DNA from: Eriocheir sinensis
Taxonomy: Eukaryota > Arthropoda > Malacostraca > Decapoda > Varunidae
NCBI RefSeq assembly: GCF_024679095.1
Contig: NC_066513.1
Span: 11,058,747 to 11,122,746, forward strand
Length of the DNA stretch: 64,000 bases
Direction: 5' to 3'
Shown here: positions 40,950-53,767 of the stretch, one piece after another
How the letters are laid out: each line of letters begins with the position of its first letter
How positions within the stretch are numbered: the first letter of the stretch is position 1
The notes under the pieces: generated by a model
The model's database searches: none
What the model saw: only the letters and a program-made list of their open reading frames with translations
Told to the model about the DNA's origin: nothing
Program-made: the position numbers and the translations under genes

Positions 40950-42000
40950 GCCCACACCATCGCTGAATTAAGGTGCAGATTTTGGGTGCCGTGTTGCCGC
41001 CCCATTGTTGACCGCTTGTTGAAGCATTGTGTGGTCTGCAGGCGGGCTAACTAGTGCGCGAAACATCAGCGTCAGGGCGACCTGCCAGAAGACAGAGCCA
41101 CACCGGGCCAACCGCCGTTTGCATCTACGGGACTGGATTGTTTTGGGCCCCTCCTTACTAAGACCGGCAGGAGGCGTACGAAGCGATGGGGTTGCATCTT
41201 CACTTGCCTTGCGACGAGGGCCATACACCTGGAGGTCCTGTCGTGCTTGGACTCCCCGGCGCTATTGCGTGCTATACGCAGGTTCATGACCCGGCGGGGG
41301 AAACCCAAAGTCATGCGTTCTGATTGCGGTACCAATTTGGTTCGCGTAGAGAAGGAGCTGAGAGAAGCGGCAGGGGCCTGGAACGACGATGGTCCCTTCC
41401 AGGCTGCCTTGGCGGATGACAGGATCCAGTGGCACTTTAACCCGCCTGGAGCCCCACACGCGGGTGGTGTGTGGGAGAGACAAATCCGCACAGTGAAGCG
41501 GATCATACAGACAACCGTAGGAGATCAGGTCCTCGATGATGACCGTCTTCTCACGCTTTTCTGAGAGATTGAACACGTTGTGAACTCTAGGCCGATCACT
41601 GCCGTCCCTAATGCCGCAGGGGAGCCGGAGATGCTCTCCCCGGCTCAGTTGCTGCGGGGCGCGGCTGATCCGGCACCGGCACTAGGACCTACCGATATCC
41701 CACAAGCCTATCAACGGCGATGGCGCCACGCACAATGGTTAGCCGACCAGTTCTGGAAACGATGGTTGAGGAATGGCTCCCTCTACTGAGGCGACGACAA
41801 AAGAAAGCCCGTTCCCAGGCTAATTTCCGGGTAGGGGATGTGGTGCTGGTTACGGGGAACAAACCACACGGAACCAGTGGCTACTGGCTCAGGTCACTCA
41901 CGTCCACCCGAGCGACGATGGTCTGGTTGGAAGGTTTCTCTAAGGACAGCCAAGCGAACGCTGGTGCGCCGGTCAATCTCTGTCTGCTGGAGAGTCACCG
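40950..42000 (+). pseudogene. BEL/Pao integrase core and C-terminal domain
   Basis: After the stop, the zinc-binding cysteines appear as HCVVCRRAN. The core has STGLDCFGPLL (first Asp), VMRSDCGTNLVR (second Asp) and HAGGVWERQIRTVKR (Glu), so the D,D-35-E triad is readable. Frame 41247-41564 holds the second half, with a stop at 41562. NSRPITAVPNAAGEPEMLSP and LTPAQLL-type sequence follow (41580-41789), then the C-terminal FRVGDVVLVTGNKP in a shifted frame (41720-42000). Integrase inserts the cDNA into the genome. Confidence 0.9.
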
Positions 42001-42089
42001 CGTAACGCTCCAGTACCGGGCGTGTAGTGCCTGTAGCCTTCCCCTGCTACGGGTACCGGCGTGTGTTTCAGAAGGCGCCTTCCGCCACT

Positions 42090-42420
42090 CACGTTGTACC
42101 GGGCGGTTTCGCCAACTCGGAGTAGGGGCGCTCTCGCCACTCCGCATCACTCTGGGCGGTCTCGCCACTCTGGGCGGTCTCGCCAATGGGGAGTAGGGGC
42201 GGTCTCGCCGCTCCCATCTTCTTGGGCGGTCTCGCCACACAGACTTCTTGGGCGGTCTCGCCACTCTGACTATTTGGGCGGTCTCGCAACACTGACTTGT
42301 GGGCGGTTTCGGCCACTAACGATCTTGGGCAGTCTCGCCACTCTGACTTTTTGGGCGGTCTCGTCGTACCGATTCCTTGGGCAGCTTCGCCGCTCGCGGG
42401 TATCTCGGTGGACGGTCATG
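42090..42420 (+). repeat. GGGCGGTCTCGCC tandem array near the BEL 3' end
   Basis: About eleven degenerate units of 22-32 bases, each with GGGCGGTCTCGCCAC or a close variant, separated by CTGACTTCTT-like spacers. It sits after the integrase and before the polypurine tract and has no clear coding role. Positions 42421-42675 hold no recognised feature. Confidence 0.9.
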
Positions 42421-42675
42421 CCAGCCTCCCACGTAGGGTACCTTTGCGTTATCCCGCTGTTGAGGGTGCCGTTTGGCCGGGGTCGTGTGGGATGCCCGGC
42501 CTTACCTTGCCGACGCACTTCCCTTGTTGCTACTAGGGTCAAGATGGCACGTGTTGGTGCACCGGCCGTGGCGGAGCGACTGCGCCAAGGAGTTTTTTTC
42601 CCCCGCAGCCTGTCCTTTAACATAAATGTCAGGGTTTTTCCACTCACTGGCGCGGTTCCTCCCTGCAACGGTGTC

Positions 42676-42686
42676 CAACAGGGGAG
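42676..42686 (+). promoter_or_regulatory. BEL polypurine tract
   Basis: AACAGGGGAG immediately before the TGTAG start of the 3' LTR. In LTR retrotransposons such a purine run primes plus-strand DNA synthesis. Assigned by position. Confidence 0.65.
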
Positions 42687-43487
42687 TGTAGTCGCGCCTA
42701 CGATGTTGTATGTATGAGGGTTACTAATGACGTAAGTCATATCGTTATGGATTGCACGTAATGTCTTCATGTAATAATGGTATATGTAAGACGGTAAATG
42801 TTTCTAATAAGGTAAGATAGTAACTATAATGGTAGGTGGTAATGTAGGGGAATAGGGAATGAAGGAGGTGGAAACGTGAGGAGGTGGAGAAGCGAAGAGA
42901 GAAGAGAGAGGTAACGTGAGAAGGGATATGGGAGGCAATTCATCGTCTGGAATGTTATGACACCTCGACCCGAGAGGTCACAAAATCCATTAGACGGCCT
43001 AGGTCCCTCGGACAGAGGCACCCTTGTTGGTCCTGGGGACAATCTGGCCTGAAGGGAGTGAGGGAATAACGGAGAAGGCAGACTGTTAAAGGAAGCAAGA
43101 AAGGGAAGACGTGGAAGACGTGTCCTCCGATTTCGCCTTTGCACGACTAGACGAGGGATAGGAGGGTGAGGCTTCCATCCGGAGGCGAGGAGACAAGGGA
43201 CAAGAGCGCAAGTCCGCTGCGGCGGATTACAAGGCTATTATTAGACCCCTCAATAATTGTGAGTATTATTAGTTTGATGTTGTGTCATAGGATAAGGTGA
43301 CATTTGGTGTATTAGGATAAGATGACATTTGGTGTATTTGATGTGGCTGTAAGTGTTGTATTGTGTTGTCTGACAAGTGTTGATGAGATGTATTTTTTAC
43401 CTCGCTCAGGTTTACACATATTAAAAGCGAGTACAACAAGACGGGTCTTCTGATTTATCCTGCCCAAGCCGCCACAACGCGGCTACA
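42687..43487 (+). repeat. BEL 3' LTR (801 bp)
   Basis: Same ends as the 5' LTR. It has an extra stretch around 43440-43466 (GGGTCTTCTGATTTATCC) missing from the 5' copy, several one- or two-base indels, and a few substitutions. Confidence 0.93.
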
Positions 43488-43559
43488 ACCTGATAGGTAA
43501 CTAAACTAACCCCCACATAGTAGACATCAGTAGGACAAATTTGGTCTTCTTTTAGTCTG

Positions 43560-44957
43560 GATGGTAAGACAACATGGTCAGTGCTTGGTCATAGAGGAAA
43601 GCGGAACAACCTTTCGGGATGACTTTTTTTTCATTAATCACTTGTGGTGTGTGTCTTGTTGAGTCTCAGTGTCCCTAAGTATGTCATGCCATAGTTTTGA
43701 AGAAGACCATTCACAAGTTGCATATATGTGAACCAGTTGTCTCCTGTAATATTTATATTAGAATGTTTGTAAGGTTCCACCAATTGCAATGTCACAAAAT
43801 GGCCTAAGGACATCCCCTGAGGTGGTTTTGTGTGTTTTCCAGGGTAAGGTTGACCCCCAGCATGTATTTAGCTTCCACATCGCAAATCATGATGACCTTT
43901 ATGCCATATTTAGCTGGTTTATTAGAAATATAGATTCTGAGGGGACATCGTCCTCGAAATCCAAGCAGTTGTTCGTCAATTGTAATATTTACTCCTGGTG
44001 TGTAGGCACTATTGCACTGGGAAATGATTAAGTCCCACATTTTTATGATGGGGGCCAATTTATCATTCTCTTTCTCTGCTCCTTGTAGTGTGATCATCAA
44101 ACCTAAGGCAGCGAAGAAAGCAGAAGCTCCTTTCTGACATTACAGCATGGTACAGTGCAGGTCCATACATGGTATTAAACATTCCCTTAGTGGTAACATC
44201 ATTATCACCTTTGGCCCCAGAGAAAATCAAGATATCAATCAAGCTGATAACTCGTTGATTGTTGCTTTGTCCACTGTTGCTTTCTTAGTTTTATATTATT
44301 TTCGGGTTTTTATGGCAATGTGGGTGTTTGTGTGTATGGAAATTCATCTAGAATGTCAATTGTGAAAAAGTCCTCAAAGCAACGTGAGGGGGTGGGGTTT
44401 ACATAGCGCTGTGAAGGTAATGCATAGTTAAAAGTGGGCAACAGATTTCGCCTGGGAGCTCTTGAACTACTTCTTACTACTGGCTTTGTCGACCACCATT
44501 TGCCATTTTTGCCTGTAAGGGTCTTCGAGGTGCATTTCACAAGTAAATCACGTCCTGCGGTAGAAGATGACTGGCCTGCAACATAAGCATGCAGTGGCAC
44601 CAGGAGCACTTGGTACAGGGGCGGATGTGGAGGGAACTTGACCACCTGGTGCAGGAGCGGATGTGGAAGGAACTTGACCAGCTGTGACAGGAGCGGATGT
44701 GGAGGGAACTTGACCACCTGTGGCAGGAGAGGATGTGGAGAGAACTTACCACCTGTGGCAGGAGCAGATGCGGTGGCACTTGGGGACAATGTGCGCAGGC
44801 GTTTCCTTCGCAGTGCAGAAGAGTCGTCGCTGACATCACTATCACTGTCCACTGAACTGTTCTGACTGTCATATATAGAATCTACTTCCACATCATCATC
44901 ACCTACATCATCGACAATACAGTCACTCATAATTTCGTCATCGCTGTCATCAGCCAT
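43560..44957 (-). pseudogene. piggyBac-type transposase, catalytic Asp triad present but frames broken
   Basis: Minus strand. The N-terminus MADDSDDEIMSDCIVDD is acidic, as is usual for piggyBac transposases, followed by a Pro/Ser-rich repeat region and GKNGKWWSTKPVVRSSSRAP. The catalytic part has SGAKGDNDVTTKGMF, LRCLRFDDHTTRS (about 44095-44130), then in a new frame KLAPIIKMWDLI, PGVNITIDEQLLGFRGRCP (first Asp, 43977-43975), VIMICDVEAKYM (second, 43881-43879), and in a third frame ITGDNWFTYMQLVNGLL (third Asp, near 43740) with YLGTLRLNKT. TMLSYHP and LLMSTM follow by 43530. Two or three shifts and stops inactivate it. No TTAA-flanked ends were found. Its 3' part is probably cut by the BEL insertion. 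Confidence 0.9.
44615..44775 (-). repeat. 36-bp coding minisatellite in piggyBac N-terminal region
   Basis: Four units of about 36 bases (GGAGCGGATGTGGAGGGAAC on the + strand), giving a 12-residue repeat such as VVKFPPHPLLPQ. A neighbouring frame reads Ser/Pro/Gly-rich (VPSTSAPVTAGQ), which looks more like a flexible linker, suggesting that a shift entered at about 44750 and was corrected later. Confidence 0.8.
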
Positions 44958-45370
44958 TTTGTTATTTATTTTCTGAAAACAGTCTATAATCTGTATATGA
45001 TCTTTAAAGAAAGAATTAAGACATTACTGTCATTGCTTAAACCACCTAGCTATCAAATAAATGACTCATTGAATAAGTCTTTTCTTGCAACCACATAGTT
45101 TTCCATTAAATCACTCATTGAATGCATCCGTGTTCCTTTTGTAGAGTCTTTCACCTGAAAATTGTTTATCCTGAAAAAAGAACAATATAGCTTTGCATCA
45201 TTATTATTCATAAATCATATTTTTACTCTTTTACTAAAATTAAATCTTGTGATATTACACCCCCTCTGCCTGCTTCAATTGAAATCACCTCACCAGTCTT
45301 CACCTGACCACAGAATGATGTAGACGCATCTCGTGTAATCCCTTTTCTTTGATTTCGATGGGTGACTATA
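44958..45370. other. No gene seen
   Basis: AT-rich sequence upstream of the piggyBac start codon, expected to hold its promoter and terminal repeat. I could not identify either. Confidence 0.4.
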
Positions 45371-45838
<468 letters not shown>

Positions 45839-46014
45839 GTATCGTGAACGAAACGCGCAGGCGCAAAGTCAATATATTTACTTGGCGCTCACTCCATTAA
45901 TTAACCAGTTAAACCGACTAACCGCTGTACCCGGTGAGGGACAAACGCATTTTTATATAATCTAAGGCTTTACCTTCTAACTAGAGTAATTCATGTATGT
46001 GAATATGACTACTA

Positions 46015-47549
46015 TGGGTTTCACTGGCCGTGTTACACTGTTTTTCGCAAATAATTCCTAAACAAATTGTCGGATCAGTATGGTATTTCAACACCAAGCC
46101 TTTTACACCCCTACATAATTTATGGCCCACATAGCATATTGCTATATGTGTTTACGAAGGAGTTTACTCCTGTATATTAAGCCGAAGCCAGGCATGGTCA
46201 CTAAGGTCGTATGCACATTCGAACGAATGTGGGGTACTCGTCTAGCCCGCCTACACCCTACCAACCCCAGACTATTCCTCCCTACCCTTATACCTCACCC
46301 ACCCTCCCCGTCTCCCTTAACCCCTTTATCACCGTCCCGCACACGTGTACGTGATAGGGAGGTATGGTACCCATACCATCACGTACATTGGTACGGAATA
46401 CATTCAGGTAAATATTAGAATGGTTTGCTACCTTGTTTGGCGTCTGGGGCGGTGATAGTAGTTACTAAGATGCTCTACTAAAAAAGTAGTGGGCTCCGCC
46501 TACTCTGATAGCATGAAATCAGTGAGTGATACGTCATGTCACGCCACGACAGCGATGATGAAAGCGAGGAGGATGATGATGTGTTCCTGGACAGTGACTG
46601 CGATTAAATCGTGTACTATCATGTTTGCCTGTTTTTATTCCTACAATGCATACTCGTATATCGATCATAATACTTTCATTTCATAAAAATAATACAATGT
46701 ATAACATACAGTAACTTCATAATATCCACAGCATATTTTGTATATTTATTGCCTCAAATGTACTTGATAAAGCTACAACGCCATTATTACCATTAGGCAT
46801 CAATAAACAAAGATGCAGTGATGCAAGAAGAACAATTGTGCAATTTATATGGAACCCTGTGGTTATGAACGACACAAGTCAACAAAATAATATAATGTCA
46901 ACTTGACCATGTTGTGTGATAAATACACTATGTTCTAAAGAAGAACAAGTTATTACAAGAAAGTCAAGGCCACAGGTAATACAAATAGAGCGTGTTCATT
47001 CGGCTGGCCATAGGACCTACGTACAGCACATTTGCCTCCTACTACATTTGCGTAAACATGATGTTATACAGTAATGAACAACGTGATATACGTTTTGCCT
47101 CCATGAAAGCTTGCAGTACTCCCACGTTACATGTTAAGTAATATTGAAAGCTGCACACTGCATTACTTAGATGCATACCTATATGACATATGTAGCTATA
47201 AGTACAGTACATAAAGTAAACGGTATAACATAATGGAAGAGGCAGGAAATTGAGTAATGAGGGGAGGGAGGGTAAGGAGGAGACAGGGAGGATACGAAAG
47301 GAGGATGGAGGAAATATGGGAGGGTGGTGGGGTGTTTGGGGGGTGGGGACGCGTCCTCTGAAAGTGTAGACGTGACCTCATGGCTTCGGCTTAATATACA
47401 AGAGTAAACTCCTTAGTAAACGCATATAGCAATATGATATGTGGGCCATAAATTATGTAGTGGTGTAAAAAGGCTTAGTGTTGAAATACCATACTGATCC
47501 GACAATTCTTTAGGTATTTGCGAAAAACAGTGTAACACAGTGAAACCCA
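46015..47549. mobile_element. Non-autonomous DNA transposon with about 180-bp inverted termini
   Basis: Begins TGGGTTTCACTG and ends CAGTGAAACCCA, with TA on both sides (46013-46014 and 47550-47551). Homology between the ends, including TCGCAAATA, GTCGGATCAGTATGGTATTT, TAATTTATGGCCCACAT and TATATTAAGCCGAAGCCA, extends to about 46206 and 47372. The 1.5-kb element has no transposase. A TA duplication would fit the Tc1/mariner group, but family is not proved. Confidence 0.8.
46535..46606 (+). CDS. Short acidic reading frame inside the TIR element (unproved)
   Basis: An ATG followed by 22 codons rich in Asp, Glu and Ser (MSRHDSDDESEEDDDVFLDS) and a stop. The composition resembles the acidic N-termini of piggyBac transposases, and a truncated transposase start is one reading. 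With so few residues it could be chance. Confidence 0.25.
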
Positions 47550-47595
47550 TATATATGTTACTATAGTGACGTAATCTATCGGCTCAGCTGTGTCA

Positions 47596-48135
47596 CACTA
47601 GGCCTCACGAGGCGACTCTTGCGCCTCGCCGGTCATTGTTATTCTTGTAATGTTTATTTTTCACCTGCCAGATGCAGGGGTGCGGTTTCATAATATCAAT
47701 CATCATATGAGTTTGCCCCGAGTTCACTCAACGTTGTCCTCAACGTTTTCAGATTTGATCTGAGAGCAGCACGCAGCTGATGCTGCCACGTTCACGCCTC
47801 CTGCCCCAAAAATACCTCTCGCCAGAATGGACATGTTTCCGGTCAACATATTTATTTAAATTTCTGTCTGTCTGAATAAAATTGGCCCTAAATTCAGCTA
47901 TGGTGCTATTTTTTATTCATGTAAAATAGTAAATGTGGTATAAAATATGGATTAAAGCTGAGGAAAAATCACGTGACCTGGAAACGGGTGCTGATTGGTC
48001 GTAACATCACGATGCAGTCAGCAGGCCGCCAACTGTGTTACTCCGAGATTTCGTGTAGTGGTGTATGTTTCTAGTAGCTAGCATTGCCTGGAGACGTAAC
48101 CCGCGGTCGTTGGTGATTCGTGCCAATGTGCAAGA

Positions 48136-48211
<76 letters not shown>

Positions 48212-48998
48212 GAACAAAAGTACTCCACGTAAGATATTTCTGTCTGTGCTAGTGAACCCTGCAGTAATTTTTTAGTTTCCCCTCGAACTAACTTTTTTAT
48301 CGTGAACTCAACTATTCTCTCTACTGTCACGTCCTCTGATTATAGAATATTGGTCTGCATTCGTTTTCTTCTTATTCATCTTCAGGCGTTGATGCTCTCT
48401 CTCTGACGTTCCAGAGCCATTGTTTTCTCTAGGTTAGGCTTGGTAAATTTCCATAATACTAATATACATTCAACCTTGATTATTCTCTATAGTCTCCCCT
48501 CGGACTAACTTTTAATCATGAACTCAACTATTTTCTGCAGAGCAGAGACGAATCGGTTGATTTCACTCCCATTTTAATAATATAGCATATTTCCAACACT
48601 CTTAAGGTGTTCTGTAAGCACCTAAAACATACCTGTTGGGCGCAGTTTGGAGCTGGAGTGGCCATGGCTGATGAAAGAAACAATGGATACAACACTAGTA
48701 CTGTCGTCTGCTGTACTCCGCTTCAGCCTGACGACGTCACGAGCTAATGGTGGCTTCTCCCAGTGAGATGAGAAGAATTTGTGATATCTCTCCAATACCC
48801 AGTCAACTAGCGATTTATAGGACGTAATATGTGAACAACGTTATCAGTGGTACGTGGCACAATGCATTTCTAAGCTTTTCCCAGAACCGGAAACATGTCC
48901 GTTGCCAGCAGCGGACTCATGCCCGTCCGTATTCTATTGTTTTTGTGAGTCCAGGGGCATACACAGTCGCCTCATGGATTGCCTCGTGAGGCCTAGTG
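47596..48998. mobile_element. Candidate inverted-repeat element, CACTAGGCCTCACGAGGC ends
   Basis: CACTAGGCCTCACGAGGC at 47596-47613 is inverted at 48981-48998. A second matching pair, GGACATGTTTCCGGT, lies inside at about 47829-47843 and inverted at 48886-48905. Homology between these is patchy, and no target duplication is clear. The interior includes (TA)n at 48137-48210 and ordinary AT-rich sequence without a gene. Confidence 0.55.
48137..48210. repeat. (TA)n microsatellite
   Basis: About 37 TA units without interruption. Confidence 0.98.
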
Positions 48999-50387
48999 GA
49001 CGCGGCTTAAGGCATGGTTCCCACTATTCCGTTTCATGGATCCGTCGACCGTCAGTGACGTCATCGACGGCGAGGACAGTGGGGAATCGAGGTCCACCAG
49101 GCCCGCGCGTGGAGCTCCGTCGGCCCAGGCAGACATGAATCCAAGTTAACTTGTGGGTTCGTGACGAGGCGGTGGTGCCTATCCAGTGATGTTGAATATT
49201 CGACATATGAAAATATGAAAGGGAAGTACAGTCAAGTCGCGTATGACGCTGATTCGTAAGGCGCGGTTTCCAATGACGTGGTATGGTTTCAGAACCTATG
49301 TTCAGATCATGCGCATAAAACCATCTTTGACGCGGTTCGTTGTCTTCCCTGGCCAAACGAGCTCAGAGTTGCCAGACTGGATTTTTTCGAGGGAAAATCT
49401 CATGGTAGCGGTTGGATAAATATTCACTTCATTCAGTGGAGAAGTATCCATAACACCGGATATCCACTCATGCACTCAGTCTCAGCCTCTCTCACTCGTG
49501 TGAGGAAGAAATGAGGACATCATGAGCGACTGGCTAGTATTGGTCCGGTACCGAACAGTCTGGTACTGGTACCTGCCCACCTAGGTTCTAGTACCGACCT
49601 GACGACTACACAGTACATATAAGGTGCAAGGTACATATGCACAGTATTCCCTCGGTGACGGGCGATGCGAGCACGGTGTCCCAGAATTAACCCCGGCAAA
49701 GCGGAAACCACCACGATCCTCACTTTTTGGCAAAACACGGTACCAGGACAGTACGTGCCCGATACGTGCCGGCAAGTGCTCGGCATCGCACGGTTCACCC
49801 AGTATACGCCCCGATAAAGCAGCACCGCCTATATATTGGCCACCCTGGCCAAAGCACTGATAGCTGAGATGGGGTCAGGGTTGCCAGGTTTACTCAGGGA
49901 CTTTAATTGATACCAAATACTTCAATTTTAAATACCAGCTTAACTTTTCCAATACCAAACTAATAATATAACATATATGTTTTCGTAAATCTTGTTTCCA
50001 CTCGGTGTGATAAGTACGACCAGATTCATAGGAACCTCTCCACTTCGACATAGTGACACCTTCACAGTTAAGAGCCGGCAACTGACCGGAGGCGGGAGGT
50101 GGTGTGTCGCTGCGCTGTGCGAGACGTGTAGTCTCTTTACGAGACTTATACACGTCTCGAGACTTTCGTACAAAAAAGCGTGTTAACCGGAGGGTATGAG
50201 AGGGGGAGGGTAGGGACGGCCTGGTGAGGAAATTAAAAGAGTTGTCGGGGGTCGCTACCTGCATGGCCGTAACTAATGACTATTTATTCGTTGCCTTTTA
50301 ATACTAATCCTGGTGTCTCTGATTTGCAGGGTGACGGTGAAAATTGAATGATGCAGCACAGGTAAAAAATAACCCCGAACGTTTAAC
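48999..50387. other. No gene seen; GGTACC-rich stretch at 49540-49800
   Basis: No coding or RNA gene recognised. At 49540-49800 the motif GGTAC/GTACC recurs at least seven times in imperfect inverted arrangement, reminiscent of the palindrome at 56595-56905, but I cannot define a unit. Confidence 0.45.
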
Positions 50388-50390
50388 TAA

Positions 50391-51815
<1,425 letters not shown>

Positions 51816-51845
51816 TAAGATATGAAAATATTAAACTTTTAAATA

Positions 51846-51858
51846 NNNNNNNNNNNNN
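51846..51858. other. Assembly gap (N)
   Basis: About 13 undetermined bases. The frames that cross it are meaningless. Confidence 0.95.
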
Positions 51859-52007
51859 CTTAAGTGGATCCAATATGGCGGAAATAAGAATGTCGTATCT
51901 TGCGATTCTAAAAATCTTAAGTCCGCCATGTTTAGATTTTCCTGCCTTAACGCTGTTTCACTCCCGCCGACAGACGGCGTAGTGTGATGTTGACATATTT
52001 CGTTCAA

Positions 52008-52156
52008 CCAATGGCAGCGCTCGATACATACGTACTTTAGAGACAGTAGCCAATCACAGGAACCTCAACACCAGTGCAGCATGTGGCCCGTGACAGAGGC
52101 AGACGATGTTGTCTGCCCCACCGGGAGTACGGAGATGAAGTGAGGAAGTTCAGGTA
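52008..52156 (+). promoter_or_regulatory. Possible promoter and first-exon donor (weak)
   Basis: Two CCAAT boxes (52008-52012 and 52050-52054) stand upstream of a GC-richer stretch ending in TTCAG|GTAAGCC (52149-52160), a good match to a 5' splice site. No TATA box or coding exon was recognised. It is offered as the only plausible host-gene signal here. Confidence 0.25.
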
Positions 52157-52160
52157 AGCC

Positions 52161-52640
52161 AATCACTTGTCATGTGGAGAGTCAACGGTATATTGTTGCT
52201 AAAACGTGCTACTGAGTGAAACATTTTTGTTAACCTGCATGAAGGTATCCTTTAGGTAACGTTATAAACGTGCCTTTCTGTCAGTTTTTAGCCATGCCTT
52301 TGTCCTCCAAGTTGTCCATGATCAGTCTCATTACCCTGTTTTGACCTCCTCTGTAGGTAAAAGTGTAATATACTTGCATGCACCAAGTTATCTCACCATG
52401 GAGAGGGGAAGGGATATGGGTGCACACACACTTCAGTACGTGGTGTCATTTCAGTATTTTCATAGAGGTGAGGCCATTTACTGAGCTGCAGAGCTTAGCA
52501 AACATATCAGTCATTAAGATTTGCCACCAGGGCACTGCCCAGCAATGTGGCTAGGATTAGGAGTGGAGCTCAGACATTGTCAGCTGCTCAGATATTGGGA
52601 AGTAGATAAAACGGCATACTTTCCAAAGAGCAGCTCGCTG
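52161..52640. other. No gene seen
   Basis: Mixed-composition sequence. If the splice donor at 52154 is real, this would be intron. Confidence 0.35.
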
Positions 52641-52870
52641 TATTATGGCTTAAAACACTGTCGCACTACTATAAATGCAATAACAATAAGTAAAAAGCTC
52701 TTTCATAGTGCTTGAGATAAACTAACTTCCTATTAAAACATAGATACTTTAAATTCTTATAATTGTGAATTTAAAGTATCTATGTTTTAATAGGAAGTTA
52801 GTTTATCTCAACATATAAAGCTTTACTGTGTTATTGCATTATAATAGTGCGACAGTGTTTTAACATAATA
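52641..52870. mobile_element. Hairpin (foldback) MITE, about 110-bp arms
   Basis: TATTATGGCTTAAAACACTG to TACTTTAAATTC (52641-52756) is repeated inverted from GAATTTAAAGTATC to CAGTGTTTTAACATAATA (52767-52870), leaving a 10-base loop. The inner 45 bases or so of each arm (for example AAACTAACTTCCTATTAAAA) pair perfectly. The outer parts have a few indels. Confidence 0.9.
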
Positions 52871-52988
52871 CAACAACTTCTTTGAAAATATTGTATTTTC
52901 TTTTTTCTTCATTTCCACAGATTAAGTTTATTAACTATGTAAACTTTCTACTTCATTCTTAACCTTTAACTACTAGCCAGTCACTTTA

Positions 52989-53061
<73 letters not shown>

Positions 53062-53756
53062 GATCCTGGTTATGATAACCAAGCAAATAATTTTCCTTTT
53101 ATAGGAGACTGAGTGTAACCTGTAAGTGTAGTGGGTGCTACAACACCTAGCAGCCCATATGTCCCAGCAGTGGTGCAGCGTCGGACCCTTAAACTTCCAG
53201 GCAGGAGACACAAGATGGACACAAGATAAAAGATTCTGAAGAAGCAAGACCAAGCATATATTAATGGATAGTTTGCAAAAATGTGTAGATTTCCTTGAAT
53301 CGTCTCAACCAGAATGACTGCAATAGCTGGACCTTTACAGGACTTTGTTGAATATTGCAGGGCATGAAATTCTGTATTTCTTATGCATCACTAAAGGTCT
53401 CTTGATTTCTTCAAACATGTTTTGTATTTGCAATTTATTTAATTGTTTTCTGTCGGAAATAACATATAAAAAGATGTTTAACAGCAAGCTGTGAATAATT
53501 ACTCCAAATAGTACACACCACAGTGCTATATGCTTTACATTTTATTAAGTGTATAATAAGCTCAGCCATATTGTCCAGCAGTTAATTTTTAGTCAGATAA
53601 TTTCTCCCCTTTTTTTACAATTTAAGTTGTGATTGTGTTCATGTATACCAGCAGTTCTTTCTTTAATTATATTAGTAAAGAAGTTGTTATTATATATATG
53701 AAGTCAGATTAAGTGACTTTCAAAAGCAATATAATTAAGTCCATTTAGCCTGTGTC
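52871..53756. other. No gene seen; (CT)n at 52990-53058
   Basis: AT-rich sequence with one (CT)n microsatellite of about 69 bases. Nothing else recognised. Confidence 0.5.
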
Positions 53757-53767
53757 ACTCTCAAAGT

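Larger units (their letters stand above)
33544..43487 (+). mobile_element. BEL/Pao LTR retrotransposon, complete length, inactivated
   Basis: A 9.94-kb element bounded by two LTRs that begin TGTAGTCGCGCC and end GCGGCTACA. Order is LTR, long leader with tandem hairpins, gag, protease, RT, RNase H, integrase, GC-rich tandem repeat, polypurine tract, LTR. Flanks GCCTG (33539-33543) and ACCTG (43488-43492) fit a 5-bp target duplication with one changed base. Frameshifts and stops occur in every domain. It is more GC-rich than the surrounding DNA. Confidence 0.93.
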
